Shown here piece after piece: positions 12,366-24,399 of a DNA stretch of 64,000 nt. Positions within the stretch are counted from its first letter, which is position 1, and every line of letters begins with the position of its first letter. The translations under genes and the position numbers were made by a program. Under the pieces are notes generated by a model. The model worked only from the letters and a program-made list of their open reading frames with translations, did not search any database and was not told where the DNA came from. Source of the stretch: Anthoceros angustus (Eukaryota; Streptophyta; Anthocerotopsida; Anthocerotales; Anthocerotaceae); NCBI GenBank assembly GCA_010909165.1, contig MU008164.1, positions 496,001 through 560,000 on the forward strand, written 5' to 3'.

Positions 12366-12823
12366 CAGCGCTTACACGTTGCCTGAATAGACATCACTGA
12401 ATAGAGAAGCGAGTGTGTCTCGGCACCGTCAATGTATACCCTTGAGCCAAGTCGTTTTTTCCAGCAAGTAGGCATGATGAGTTTTAGCAATAATTGCTCA
12501 CCACCCACCAGCTGCGCATTTACTTTTTGTCGCCGGAGATTTATCAGCAATTAAGGGGGGTTTCACGTGGGTGTCTGGTAGTCGGGGAGAGAACTTTCAA
12601 ATCGTCACGTCTAGCTGGGCAGCGGCCGCTTTAATTTACTTATAAAACAGCTTATAACAGCATCACTTCAATATCAGGGACCTATCCAAAGAAGAACTAT
12701 AAGGGTCACTACATGTGGTTTTCAATCCCGCTCATTAACTATGCTTGGTCGCTCACTTGAATTGTTTGGAACATGATTCTTCTCAACCTCATATTATCTT
12801 AAGTTCTTATCATATAATTATGA
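12366..12823. other. No recognised gene
   Basis: No family motif or repeat is seen on either strand. Confidence 0.5.
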
Positions 12824-13162
12824 TTAAAGACCACATAATATATCATTGAGAAGCTCCATGAGAAGGTCCATTGCATCTTTTGAAGGAAGTAATTCAGGAA
12901 AAAATTTGAGGTACAAATCTTTAAATCTTGTAGCATCTTCGGGAGTTTCCAACATCAACATATTTAATACTTCTTTGTTCATAGAATCCAAACTAGTGTG
13001 CTGTTCATATTCTAATCTAGCTTGCAAAAGATAAGTTTTCATTTTAGCAAGCAAATCAACTCTTTTAGATACCAAATCGATTACAGTCTCTTCAAAACTC
13101 ATCGAAATCATCATCCGGTCAAATATTATAGCTCTACAATTGGGACACAGTTGCATTATCAT
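12824..13162 (-). CDS. Hypothetical ORF, 112 residues, AT-rich
   Basis: Not recognised. The frame begins MIMQLCPNC and continues as a mixed-charge, helix-favouring protein rich in Leu, Met, Glu and Lys, ending LLNDILCGL. One CPNC pair near the N-terminus could be half of a zinc site. Composition is more AT-rich than the ATM exons, and residue use looks protein-like rather than repeat-like. The start codon sits just beside a 41-bp tandem duplication (13150-13231), so the original N-terminus may lie upstream. A second minus frame at 13207-13473 is adjacent and could be another piece of the same gene. It may be a gene fragment or a chance frame. Confidence 0.35.
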   Translation of the reverse strand: MIMQLCPNCRAIIFDRMMISMSFEETVIDLVSKRVDLLAKMKTYLLQARLEYEQHTSLDSMNKEVLNMLMLETPEDATRFKDLYLKFFPELLPSKDAMDLLMELLNDILCGL

Positions 13163-13231
13163 TAATCAACCATGAAGATGACGGTGATAAGTTGCATTAT
13201 CATTAATCAACCATGAAGATGACGGTGATAA
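13150..13231. repeat. 41-bp perfect tandem duplication
   Basis: 13150-13190 and 13191-13231 are identical (gttgcattatcattaatcaa ... ggtgataa). The unit contains a tandem stop-rich segment on the minus strand that separates the two hypothetical frames. Confidence 0.97.
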
Positions 13232-15036
13232 TGCCGGGCCCAGCAAAGATGATGGCGTGCATTCGGGAGAAGAGTAGAATACCCTTTGAATGTTGGCTCA
13301 TCTTCAGCGGGCAAGTGGTGAGCGTATGGTTCAGGCTCATTTTCTATGTTTTGGAGTGTAGATTTGCAAGCCAGTGGACATATTTTTTGAAAGCGTCTTG
13401 GTCTATCATAGGATTTTGTTTGCGGCTGTCCTGTGTGAGTCGGTACAGACTTGAAATACATCATACTTACCAAAGTTCAAGCCTTTTTCCATTAAATGCT
13501 TAAGGTCAATTGGGGAGGGTGCAGGTGGGCCTGCGCCCTGCATTGCGGGATGTAGTCAGGTGGGATAAAATGAGCCTTGCATGCATGTTTCCCCAGACGA
13601 TATGTCAATGAAAACTAGTTTCCGCGTACGATTTCTCTTTAATCTACTGCATTCAGTGGGATCGGATCACATGAATATATTTGCGGGCACAATTGAGGGT
13701 GTGCTGAGGCCCCTCCCAAACCCCAAAGACCCTTTCCAAATGGGTCCCAATATATGCTTGCAAGTTTACGACAGTCGCGATGCTTCATTGCCAGGCGGGT
13801 AGAAGAGTGCTGGCTAGCTGGCGCCCTTTCCCTTAGACCTACAATGTTCCCCGAACCTCAGGGGTACAAGCAGCCAACATAATCTCATCACCATGACTTT
13901 TAGGGTTCTCCACGGTTGCAGCATGAGAATGACGTTGCTATTACCATGACTTGCCTATGTTGCGCTGTTGCATAGTCATCTTTTTGTAGGGTGACAGGCA
14001 GCAATGGTCCTTGTCCATGGGTCTAAAATGCACCCAAAATAAAGTATAGTCTTCAACCATTACCCTTCCCTGGCATGATATGGACATTCAAGCAGTGTCT
14101 GACGCGAATTGTCACCCTTATTTTCAGCCTTTTTTTCACCCATACCCCAAAAAAAACAAATTCAAGACCCATCTCAAATGCCCTTGGGGATATAAAAGGC
14201 ACAAAACCCCCATGCTGAATATTAACCCCCTTACATAAATATGGCGTTATGGCATGAGACATTGCTTATTAAAAATACGATCACATGGAAACATTTCCAT
14301 AATCTCTTCCTCTCTCTTAATGTCTTAAGCACAAATGGTACAATATCGTACACAGTCTCATCAATATCGACTCAATCTCATCACTATGGTGCTGGGTTGC
14401 TACCACATTTGTTTCTTCAGTTGGACCATTAATATTCACCATATTTTCTTCTTGAGTTGGACCATTAACATCCATCTGATCAAAGTTCACCTAGCTACTT
14501 AGGTATACATATAATTTTCTTATTCTGAACACTGAGCTTGGGAGAGAATTGTCTCCCTCTACTTGGATGTTACGATATGAAAACATAGGGGAATCAGAAC
14601 CCTTGCTAAAAGATTTCTCCCTCTGGTTCTTCTGATTTATTCTCAGAATATACTAAATTGAAAAAAAAACTAAGGTGTACATGAACTTCCTCCAATGTAA
14701 AAAAATTATTATATATATGTTTTACACCTATATAAAACTGCAAAGCTAAGCTATATATTTATACTAGAACATCCTCTAATGCCGATGAACGATTGCTACG
14801 CACATCTTTTACAGTTTGATCTTAGCTGCTCAACGCTCTCTCCATGGTGCCCATGGCAAAGAGCTGATAATTCAGCCATCCCTCCAGGCGCCATCAGATC
14901 TTGTCCTCGAGTTGCAGTTCACATGATTTAGGTGGTAAAGGTCCCGCCCTGCAACCAGAAGGAGGATGCATAATAGCAGATTTATTGAAAATTGCGAAGT
15001 TCTATTGGGGCTGATGATTGTTGCAACCTTGGGGAA
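13232..15036. other. AT-rich intergenic stretch, no recognised gene
   Basis: Frames are short and mutually overlapping. A small direct duplication of gttggaccattaa is seen near 14419 and 14456. Nothing else is recognisable. Confidence 0.5.
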
Positions 15037-15180
15037 GTGACCTATTGACATTACTGAAGTAGAACTCGCTGCACATCAGGTATCTCTGAGACGGACCAAC
15101 CCCAAATGAGTCCGTAGTATCCTTCAATGTTTCTTCTGGACAAGTCCTGCCATCGTAAGAAGGAGTGGCAGTGCTAATAC
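15037..15180 (+). pseudogene. ATM exon 12-13 relic
   Basis: gtgacctatt, actgaagtaga, atcaggtat, gtatccttcaatgt, then tcttctggacaag and gtggcagtgctaa match ATM 10634-10820 in order (end of exon 12, intron 12, exon 13 including the start of Walker A). Part of intron 12 is deleted but its 3' half remains, so the copy was made at the DNA level. It lies about 3 kb downstream of ATM in the same orientation and cannot encode protein. Confidence 0.75.
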
Positions 15181-15589
15181 TCACCTGCCACATGCGTGAG
15201 AAGCAGCCGTAACGCATGTATGAGCAATGAGGTAGACGGTTTCCCCATTCCACGTAGCAAAACAATGAGGCTTGTGAACAAACACGAAACGCCTTTGCTA
15301 GTATTCCGTACTCAAGAAATTGGCCGTGGCAACGGGAGCGCGCGTGCAAAGGTGAATTCTAAGCAGGCGGGTAATGTATGAGCAGTAGGCTTCAGTGCTG
15401 TCCCCCATTAATAAGCAGCAAAACCGGAGAGGAGAAAGCCTCAGTTGAAGACTCCCATGCTCATCTATAGGCAGGACCGCTTTCATGGGAGCCTTTCTAT
15501 ATGTCCTTTGTTTGAGATGCTTCCTCCAAGCCCACACCAGAACGGCCCAACATAGATGAACATTAGGTCCTCACTTACACAGCGAGTTG
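15181..15589. other. No recognised gene
   Basis: Unassigned sequence between the ATM relic and the LRR relic. Confidence 0.4.
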
Positions 15590-16110
15590 GAATGCGAGTG
15601 ACGACAGCCCGTGTGGTTGATCTTGGTGCTCTGCGCGGGCCCTGAGTTTGCAGCTGTGTCTCGGCTAGATTTCTCAGGATGGTCCTTGCAAATTGAACTC
15701 GATTGGAACATATTGAGCTCACTGGGAAGTCTGAGGGAGTTGGATGTTTCATCAAACGCATCTCGAACGATTTTCAGGGGGCTTCGCAACAACCTTTTCA
15801 CGATTTCAGATCGATCCCAATTCTTCAAATATCTACTCCGAGAGCAAGCATAAAGCAGAAGCTGATGGTTTCATTTAGAGCAAAAAGCAAAAAGCAGAAG
15901 ATGATGCCTTCATTACGATATATGCATCGGCAGGTAATCGGGGAACCAAACCCAAGCTTGTCTCGTGAGAGGTCACTCAACTACCACTACCCCACCGATG
16001 CTTTCCAAGCCACTTTTTGAATGCTTTGGTTTATGGATCAATTCAACCTCGCGATAGGCAGCACAGAGCTGCAAGTTGCAACCGGTGCGCGGTCCGAAAC
16101 AGATTCTGTG
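15590..16110 (+). pseudogene. LRR receptor-kinase 5' relic
   Basis: The + frame at 15611-15853 contains RLDFSGWSLQIELDWN and LGSLRELDVSSN, a plant LRR-type phrase. The same DNA pattern (tgagtttgcagctg, ggatttctcagg, actccgagagcaa, caactaccactac, gagttgcaa) recurs in order at 18320-18725 and in the tandem copies at 19620-21110. This is therefore the most upstream, most diverged copy of the LRR segment. It is interrupted by stops. Confidence 0.65.
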
Positions 16111-16415
16111 TTTAATTTGGTATTTTGAAAATAAATGAAACAAACCCGGGGGAGAAATCTTCAGCAAGAGTTCCGATTCCACTAGGTTTTCACATCCTAA
16201 CATCACAACGTCCTGTAAAAAGGACGCCATGGATTCATGCCTAGATACCACCAGCTGCTTAAGTTAAACCCAGTGGCCGGGAACACCCATGTCCGAAATT
16301 CTTGCGATAACCTTAGTAGGATCAGGAAACGTGTGGTGGAGGCACATCCCCCCCTAGTGACCAGAATAGCTAAGCAAGACATGTATAAATGGGATGGCTT
16401 CATCGCCTTCAGCAG
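16111..16415. other. No recognised gene
   Basis: Transition from the LRR relic to the triplicated segment. Nothing is recognised. Confidence 0.4.
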
Positions 16416-18290
16416 GTTGGAGGATATTTGTATGAACCCTCGCTTCTCCTTCAGAGCTGCACCCATGACTGCAGGCCATTGCTTTGGACCTGGCTCACGT
16501 CTTGCAAATCCGAAGAACGTTGTATGCTGTGGATTGTTTCGCATTTACTGTACTGGAAACTTATCCTCCAGGCCTGCATCAGGCCTGGATTGCTGTCCTT
16601 GTTTCATCAGTTGTGTTTTGGGCTTACTACTGAGGGTCCGGCCGCACGGCCAGGTCGTGTCTTCCCTGCACTCACGTATTGGCACGGACTGCTCAAATCG
16701 TCGTTATTTGTGTATAGGCTTGCTTACAGTTGAAGCCCGTAGGAACTGGAAGGGAGTATTTGTAAGGGCATGTATGAGCTAATGGTGGCATGTCCCTAGC
16801 AACATCGTGGGTAGGAGTTTGTACTCATCTCTGTGTGTGTAGCTCCGGAGCAGGCTGACCCCGGAGTGCAGAATCTCACCCTACGATCCAAACAAGGTCA
16901 AACAGATGCCTATTTCCTTCCACAATGGACCTCGATGCTGTGTGGGCTATATTTTCTCGTTAACATCCAATAATTTGTCATCCAGTTAGACATTATTGGA
17001 CATGTACATGGCCTCTGTCTACTATTGGCAAACAAAGAAAACAAGAGAGGAGATCGCCTTGAGTTGGAGGATATTTGTATGAACCCTCGCTTCTCCTTGA
17101 GGCTGCACCCATGACCGCAGCCATTGCTTTGGACTGCTCACGTCTTGCAAATCAAGAACGCGTTGTATCTTGTGGATTGTTTCATTCATCGAAACTTATC
17201 CTCCAGCTGCATCGAGCTGGATTGCTGTCCTTGTTTCATCGTTGTGTTTTGGGCTTACTCGAGGGTCCGGCCGCACGCGGTCGTGTCTTCCACGCACTCA
17301 CGTATTGGCACGCTCAAATCGTCGTTATTTGTGTATAGGCTTGCTTGATTGAAGCCGTAGGAAGGAAGGAGTATTTGTAAGGGCATGTATGAGCTAATGG
17401 TGGCATGTCCCTAGCAACATCGTGGGTAGGAGTTTGTACTCATCTCTGTGTGTAGCTCGGGCGGCTGACCCGGAGTGCGAGAATCTCACCCTACGATCCA
17501 AACAAGGTCAAACAGATGCCTATTTCCTTCCACAATGGACCTCGATGCTGTGTGGGCTATATTTTCTCGTTAACATCCAATAATTTGTCATCCAGTTAGA
17601 CATTATTGGACATGTACATGGCCTCTGTCTACTATTGGCAAACAAAGAAAACAAGAGAGGAGATCGCCTTGAGTTGGAGGATATTTGTATGAACCCTCGC
17701 TTCTCCTTGAGGCTGCACCCATGGCTGAGCCATTGCTTTGGACTGCTCACGTCTTGCAAATCAAGAACGCGTTGTATCTGTGGATTGTTTCATTCATCGA
17801 AACTTATCCTCCAGCTGCATCGAGCTGGATTGCTGTCCTTGTTTCATCGTTGTGTTTTGGGCTTACTCGAGGGTCCGGCCGCACGGCCGGTCGTGTCTTC
17901 CACGCACTCACGTATTGGCGATGCTCAAATCGTCGTTATTTGTGTATAGGCTTGCTTGATTGAAGCCGTAGGAAGGAAGGAGTATTTGTAAGGGCATGTA
18001 TGAGCTAATGGTGGCATGTCCCTAGCAACATCGTGGGTAGGAGTTTGTACTCATCTCTGTGTGTGTAGCTCCGGAGCAGGCTGACCCCGGAGTGCAGAAT
18101 CTCACCCTACAGTCCGAAACAAGGTCCGAAACAGATGCCTATTTCCTTCCACAATGGACCTCGATGCTCGTTGTGTGGGCTATATTTTCTCTCGTTAACA
18201 TCCAATAATTTGTCATCCAGTTAGACATTATTGGACATGTACATGGCCTCTCTGTCTACTATTGGCAAACAGCAAAACAAGAGAGGAGAT
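16416..18290 (+). repeat. Three tandem copies of a 610-650 bp unit
   Basis: Units start at gttggaggatatttgtatga: 16416-17062, 17063-17672 and 17673-18290. Copy 1 is longest. Copies 2 and 3 differ from it mainly where copy 1 has CAG, CTG or CCWGG; for example ggacctggctcac in copy 1 becomes ggactgctcac in both others. Overlapping frames exist in each unit but no family is recognised, so coding is not claimed. Confidence 0.92.
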
Positions 18291-18758
18291 CGCCTCAGTT
18301 GAAGGCTTGTGAATCCCCCTGAGTTTGCAGCTGGGTTTAGGCTGGATTTCTCAGGCTGGTCTTAGCAAACTGAACCCGACTGGAAGAAGAAAAAGAAGAA
18401 GTCTAATGAGCATCTGAGCTCCCAAGTCTCGAGGGAGGAATTGGATGTCTCATAAACGGCACCACGATTTTTAGGGAATTCACAACGCTTTTCACGTTTT
18501 CACGAGATCTCAATCAAATGCTCCGAGAGCAAAATCACGAGATAGTGATACTTTTCATTGCAGTGCGCACGGGGAGCCCAACCCGAGTCGATCTTGTGGC
18601 AAGATATACAACTACCACTACACCACCGGTGCCTCCATAACTTATTGCTGAGGATGTGGAAAAAATGCGCTGCCTCATAGCCAATGGCGCAGATCACCAT
18701 GCCACAATGACAGAGTTGCAACGGTAGCCGATCAAAGATATGCCTATTTCTCTTCACA
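18291..18758 (+). pseudogene. LRR receptor-kinase 5' segment, copy in tandem unit 1
   Basis: Homologous to 15590-16110, starting with ctgagtttgcagctggg and proceeding to cagagttgcaacgg. No open frame is kept. It leads directly into the LRR frame at 18759. Confidence 0.6.
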
Positions 18759-19148
18759 GTGTCTTCTCTTCACAACCGTCTTACAGGGCTCACGGCTTCT
18801 TTCTTCCAGAGTTCCACCCTGAAGGTGGTCAACATTTCCTGGAACTCACTACTGCAAGGACCATTGCCGGATAGCATAGTCTCGGTCCCTCACATACACC
18901 TGTCCAACAACAATTTCTCTGGTCACATACCCTCGCACTTCACTAATGCGACCCACATGGACCTGCCCAACAACTTGTCGGGTCAGATTCCGTCAGGCTT
19001 CACTAGCGTCACTCACTTGGACCTGTCCAACAATTTGCTGTCTGGTGCAATCCCGCCCGATCTTCAGAAATGCCTTGTTTCTAGTAGTTTGCTGGATCTC
19101 TCGCTCGATAACATTACAGGCAACATTCCTTCAGGTTTGCTCACCTAG
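18759..19148 (+). CDS. Leucine-rich repeat segment of a receptor kinase (partial)
   Basis: An open frame of 129 codons carrying consecutive plant extracellular LRRs of the form xLxLSNNxxSGxIPxx. Visible phrases include VPHIHLSNNNFSGHIPSHF, THMDLPNNLSGQIPSGF, THLDLSNNLLSGAIPPDL and LSLDNITGNIPSG. There is no signal peptide, membrane span or kinase in frame, so this is part of a gene. The likely remainder, a last LRR, a membrane segment and a WAK-like kinase, appears in rearranged form in the macrosatellite. The equivalent positions in copies 2 and 3 (near 19965-20310 and 21130-21475) have lost the frame, almost always at CAG/CTG. This is the best preserved LRR copy in the window. Confidence 0.7.
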   Translation: MSSLHNRLTGLTASFFQSSTLKVVNISWNSLLQGPLPDSIVSVPHIHLSNNNFSGHIPSHFTNATHMDLPNNLSGQIPSGFTSVTHLDLSNNLLSGAIPPDLQKCLVSSSLLDLSLDNITGNIPSGLLT

Positions 19149-21888
19149 GGAATTGCTTCACAGGAGATCCGGCTGACTTTTTTCTTCATATTCGTAACTT
19201 CAAAGCTTTTCGGACCCTGGACCTTAGTTCACTTTGTCATCCATGTGGAACATCTTAATTTAGTCGGGCTCTAATGGACTACGACGGGCCCTTGGAGGAA
19301 CTTCACATGGTACCAATCTTTGGGGAACACATTGCTCGAGAGGAGTCGCAATGGGCTGCAAACCACTATCATTGCCCGAGAGTCTTGGACCTTCCATCGT
19401 GCAATTTGATCCCAGATCAGGAAACTCTAGGCATCGACTTCCCAAACTTGACCATCTTTAGTGTCACATAACAACTCCTCGGATCCCATTCCAACGCTAC
19501 GACTCTCTTCAAGTACTCGATATTAGCAACAACAATGTGGGGGCGAGGGAGGAAGGGGAGGGAGGGAGGAGTTTATGGATTTGGCGGTTTTGGTTTATTT
19601 AAACACGTGCAACGATTGAGCATCCCGAGCTCCCGAGTCGAGGGAGGTGGATGTCTCATAAAGCCTTTCCACGATTTTTAGGGAATTCACAACGCGTTTT
19701 CACGTTTTCACAGATCTCAATCAAATGCTCCGAGAGCAAAATGCGAGATAGTGATACTTTTCATTGCAGTGCGCGGCCGAGCCCAACCCGAGTCGATCTT
19801 GTGGCAAGATATACAACTACCACTACACCACCGGTGCCTCCATAACTTATTGCTGAGGATGTGGAAAAATCGCGCCTCATAGCCAATGGCGTGATTCACC
19901 GCGCCACGGTCAGAGTTGCAAGTTGGTAGCGATCCGAAAGATATGCCTATTTCTCTTCACGTGTCTTCTCTTCTGGCCGTCTTCAGGGCTCACGGCTTCT
20001 TTCTTCCGTAGTTCCACCACACGAAGGTGGTCAACATTTCTGGAACTCACTCGGACCATTGCCGGATAGCATAGTCTCGGTCCCTCACATACACCACAAC
20101 AATTTCTGGTCACATACCTCGCACTTCACTAATGCGACCCACATGGACTGTCCAACAACTTGTCGGTCGATTCCGTCGCTTCACTAGCGTCACTCACTTG
20201 GACTGTCCAACAATTTCTTTATCAATTTGCAATCCGATCTTGATATGCCTTGTTTCTAGTAGTTTCTTTGGATCTCTCGCTCGATAACATTACAGCAACA
20301 TTCCTTGGTTTGCTCACCTAGGGAATTGCTTCAGATCCGGCTGACTTTTTCTTCATATTCGTAACTTCAAAGCTTTTCGGACCTGGACCTTAGTTCACTT
20401 TGTCATCCATGTGGAACATCTTAATTTAGTACAGCTCTAATGGACTACACGGGCCCTTGGAGGAACTTCCTGGCGGTACCAATCTTTGGGGAACACATTG
20501 CTCGAGAGGAGTCGCAATGGGCTGCAAACCACTATCATTGCCCGAGAGTCTTGGACCTTCCATCGTGCAATTTGAGGCGGGATCAGGAAACTCTAGGCAT
20601 CGACTTCCCAAACTTGACCATCTTTAGTGTCACATAACAACTCCTCGGATCCCATTCCAACGCTACGACTCTCTTCAAGTACTCGATATTAGCAACAACA
20701 ATGTGGGGGCGAGGGAGGAAGGGGAGGGAGGGAGGAGTTTATGGATTTGGCGGTTTTGGTTTATTTAAACACGTGCAACGATTGAGCATCCCGAGCTCCC
20801 GAGTCGAGGGAGGTGGATGTCTCATAAAGCCTTTCCACGATTTTTAGGGAATTCACAACGCGTTTTCACGTTTTCACAGATCTCAATCAAATGCTCCGAG
20901 AGCAAAATGCGAGATAGTGATACTTTTCATTGCAGTGCGCGGCCGAGCCCAACCCGAGTCGATCTTGTGGCAAGATATACAACTACCACTACACCACCGG
21001 TGCCTCCATAACTTATTGCTGAGGATGTGGAAAAATCGCGCCTCATAGCCAATGGCGTGATTCACCGCGCCACGGTCAGAGTTGCAAGTTGGTAGCGATC
21101 CGAAAGATATGCCTATTTCTCTTCACGTGTCTTCTCTTCTGGCCGTCTTCAGGGCTCACGGCTTCTTTCTTCCGTAGTTCCACCACACGAAGGTGGTCAA
21201 CATTTCTGGAACTCACTCGGACCATTGCCGGATAGCATAGTCTCGGTCCCTCACATACACCACAACAATTTCTGGTCACATACCTCGCACTTCACTAATG
21301 CGACCCACATGGACTGTCCAACAACTTGTCGGTCGATTCCGTCGCTTCACTAGCGTCACTCACTTGGACTGTCCAACAATTTCTTTATCAATTTGCAATC
21401 CGATCTTGATATGCCTTGTTTCTAGTAGTTTCTTTGGATCTCTCGCTCGATAACATTACAGCAACATTCCTTGGTTTGCTCACCTAGGGAATTGCTTCAG
21501 ATCCGGCTGACTTTTTCTTCATATTCGTAACTTCAAAGCTTTTCGGACCTGGACCTTAGTTCACTTTGTCATCCATGTGGAACATCTTAATTTAGTACAG
21601 CTCTAATGGACTACACGGGCCCTTGGAGGAACTTCCTGGCGGTACCAATCTTTGGGGAACACATTGCTCGAGAGGAGTCGCAATGGGCTGCAAACCACTA
21701 TCATTGCCCGAGAGTCTTGGACCTTCCATCGTGCAATTTGGAGGCGGGATACCGAAACTCTAGGCATCGCTTCCCAAACTTGACCATCTTTAGTGTCACA
21801 TAACAACTCCTCGGATCCCATTCCAACGCTACGACTCTCTTCAAGTACTCGATATTAGCAACAACAATGTGAGGGGAGGGAGGGAGGA
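19149..21888 (+). repeat. Tandem LRR-derived repeats, period about 1.16 kb
   Basis: The landmark gagtttatggatttggcggt occurs at 19568, 20734 and 21889, spacings of 1166 and 1155 bp. Copies at 19621-20786 and 20787-21950 are almost identical to each other and share the same small indels relative to the upstream copy. One visible difference is gatcaggaaac versus gataccgaaac. Each copy also keeps a 65-codon frame ending PNLTIFSVT that may derive from an LRR exon. Confidence 0.93.
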
Positions 21889-23492
21889 GTTTATGGATTT
21901 GGCGGTTTTGGTTTATTTAAACACGTGCAACGATTGACGCATCCAACAACAGACTCACGACTCCATGGAAGGCTTGCTTATAGTCTCAAATTGTCTTGGA
22001 TCTTAATCACAGCAATTTGGAGGAGACTCGCCTTCTTCACGGTTTGCACGAGTTGAGGTACATGAATGTGTCCAACAACGATCAAGTCGGGGCACATCCT
22101 GGTTACATCTATTTACGAACGATCCAAGCTGTTTGCTAACAATTACGAACTTTGCGGTGCTCTTCTTCCGTCCTGTAATTATGGCGAATGGGCGCGGAAT
22201 CAACTGCTTCGTGTGGATGAGATGATCATCCCGATCCATCCTGGTATTTACTACCGAGTTGTTACTATCCATTCGCGATATGGGAGAGAGCACTCAAACA
22301 CAAGCAAAATCAAGCGAGTTAAAATGGAGAGCACTTGTCACCCACATCTCTCTTCAAGAACTCGATATTAGCAACAACAATGTGAGGGGAGGGAGGGAGG
22401 AGTTTATGGATTTGGCGGTTTTGGTTTATTTAAACACGTGCAACGATTGACGCATCCAACAACGGACTCGACTCCATGGAAGGCTTGCTTGCTTATAGTC
22501 TCAAATTGTCTTGGATCTTAATCACGCAATTTGGAGGAACTCGGGCGACTTCACTTGGTTTGCACGAGTTGAGGTACATGAATGTGTCCAACAACGATCG
22601 TCGGCACATCCCGTGGTCTCATTTTAGCGATCCAAGCCTTTGCTAACAATTCGAACTTTATGTGCTCTTCTTCCGTCCACGTAATTATGGCGAATGGGGC
22701 GGAATCCAATCTTTCGTGTGGATGAGATGATCATCACGATCGGTCTTATTGGTATTCTGATCGAGTTGTTACTATCCATTCTCGATATGGGAGAGAGCAC
22801 TCAAACACAAGCAAAATCAAAGCGAGTTACGGAAATGGAGCACTTGTCACCCACATCTCTCTTCGCAAACTTTCGACCAGCTAACTTTACACACACCTCG
22901 GAGATTGGGTGGGCGGCTTTGGCACTCACTTAAGGCAACGATGGCACAATGGTGGCAATCAAAAGGAGCGTGAGGGCTCACATAGATAAGCTGCCGTTTC
23001 TTAATGGCGTGAGAATTTTATCAAGTCAATCAAAAGGAGCAAGCGTGAGGGCTCACCAGATAAGCTGCCGTTTCTTAATGGCGTGAGAATTTTATCGCAA
23101 GTCAATCGTAACAGACTAGTCAAGTTTAGTTGTTGCTTGGAGAAGAAAGTTGCTCTCCTTGTCTTCGAGTTATGTTCCCAAGGGCACCTTACATAAGGGA
23201 AAAGGGGAGGGATACAGTCCAGGCTCACTTGGAGACAACGGCCGGCCTACGGATTGCTCTTCAAACCTTTGAGGCTTTAGAGTATCTACATTTAGCAGCC
23301 CAACGTAGATCTATGTTTCATAGAGATGTTAAGTCTTTAAATTTAAACATTCTTCTAGACCACTACCTAAATGCTAAGGTGGCTCATTTTAGCATTTCAA
23401 AGCTGGGCCCAATGGGCGCTAGTCATGCATCCCTTGTAATCGGGGCACCTTGGCCGGATTACCTTGATCCCGAGTATTATACAAGCTTATAG
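21889..23492 (+). pseudogene. Receptor-kinase 3' part, macrosatellite unit 1
   Basis: Two successive copies of the last-LRR/membrane region (from 21889 and from 22402), then the kinase. The + frame 23130-23492 carries EALEYLHLAAQRRSMFHRDVKS, LNILLDHYLNAKVAHFSISK and YLDPEYYTSL. This is the catalytic loop HRDVKS, an altered DFG (HFS) and the YLDPEYY activation-segment end of a WAK-like kinase. The gene then stops, so the C-lobe is missing. No ATM fragment precedes this unit, unlike all later ones. Confidence 0.8.
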
Positions 23493-24399
23493 TTCACAGG
23501 CCAAAGTGATTGATATCTAAAGCTTTAGTGAATGCAGTGTTATTGGAACTTATTTCAGCTAGTTAACTCTCCTGTGATATCTTTTGAAGACATATAATGA
23601 GGCAACGTTAGTGGAATTGGCGTTCTTTGTGAAGAACAAGAGGGATTGGAAACTTTCTTTGTGAAGAACAAGAGGGATTGGGAACCTTTCGTCGATCCTG
23701 TCCTAATAGAAACTTTGAATTCCGCTCTTTGGCATTGAAATCAAGAGACCGACTATCTATGAAGGAGGTATGAAAGAGATGCGCAACTGTTTTATATATA
23801 TGTATATATGCTTTCAAATATTTGTTTTGATCACTTGAGCATCTCCCAATCACAAATATATGGTGATGTTAAGTGCACCATCTCTTTGCAAAGTTCTCGA
23901 TCTTCTAAAGATGAGACAGATCTAGAGGGTAGTCACATGAATGATAGAGCTTCAGAAATGGACTTGTCTTTTGAAGACTTGTGTTTTCTATTAACTTTGA
24001 AACCCACTTCGTTAGTCTTCATAGAAAAATGCCAACTTGAAGACTAATTGCAGCCAGCCAATTAATTTACCCTATCATGACAGATAATCATGAGTAGAAA
24101 AATTATTATTTTCTAAGAAAATGAATCAACCTTCTTCTTTGTAAAACAACAAAGAAATATATATTCATAGTAAACTTTGATATGATCAAAGCACAGCCCT
24201 AATCGTAAAAGTACCCAATCGGAATAACTCACATACTTTTTGTTCCTTACTTTTAATTGGTTTAGTTTCTTTGATAGTAATCCCAACAATGTTTATTCTT
24301 GCATTCGATGTATTGGATATTCCACCCCATCATGTCCCCGATAATTCCACCTCCATAATGTCCACCAATAATTCCACCTCCATCATATCCATCGACTTA

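Noticed and set aside
16416-17062. Frames of 114-181 codons in the triplicated unit as a membrane protein gene
   Set aside because: Two overlapping frames are equally open, neither shows a family motif, and they are not conserved in the other two copies.
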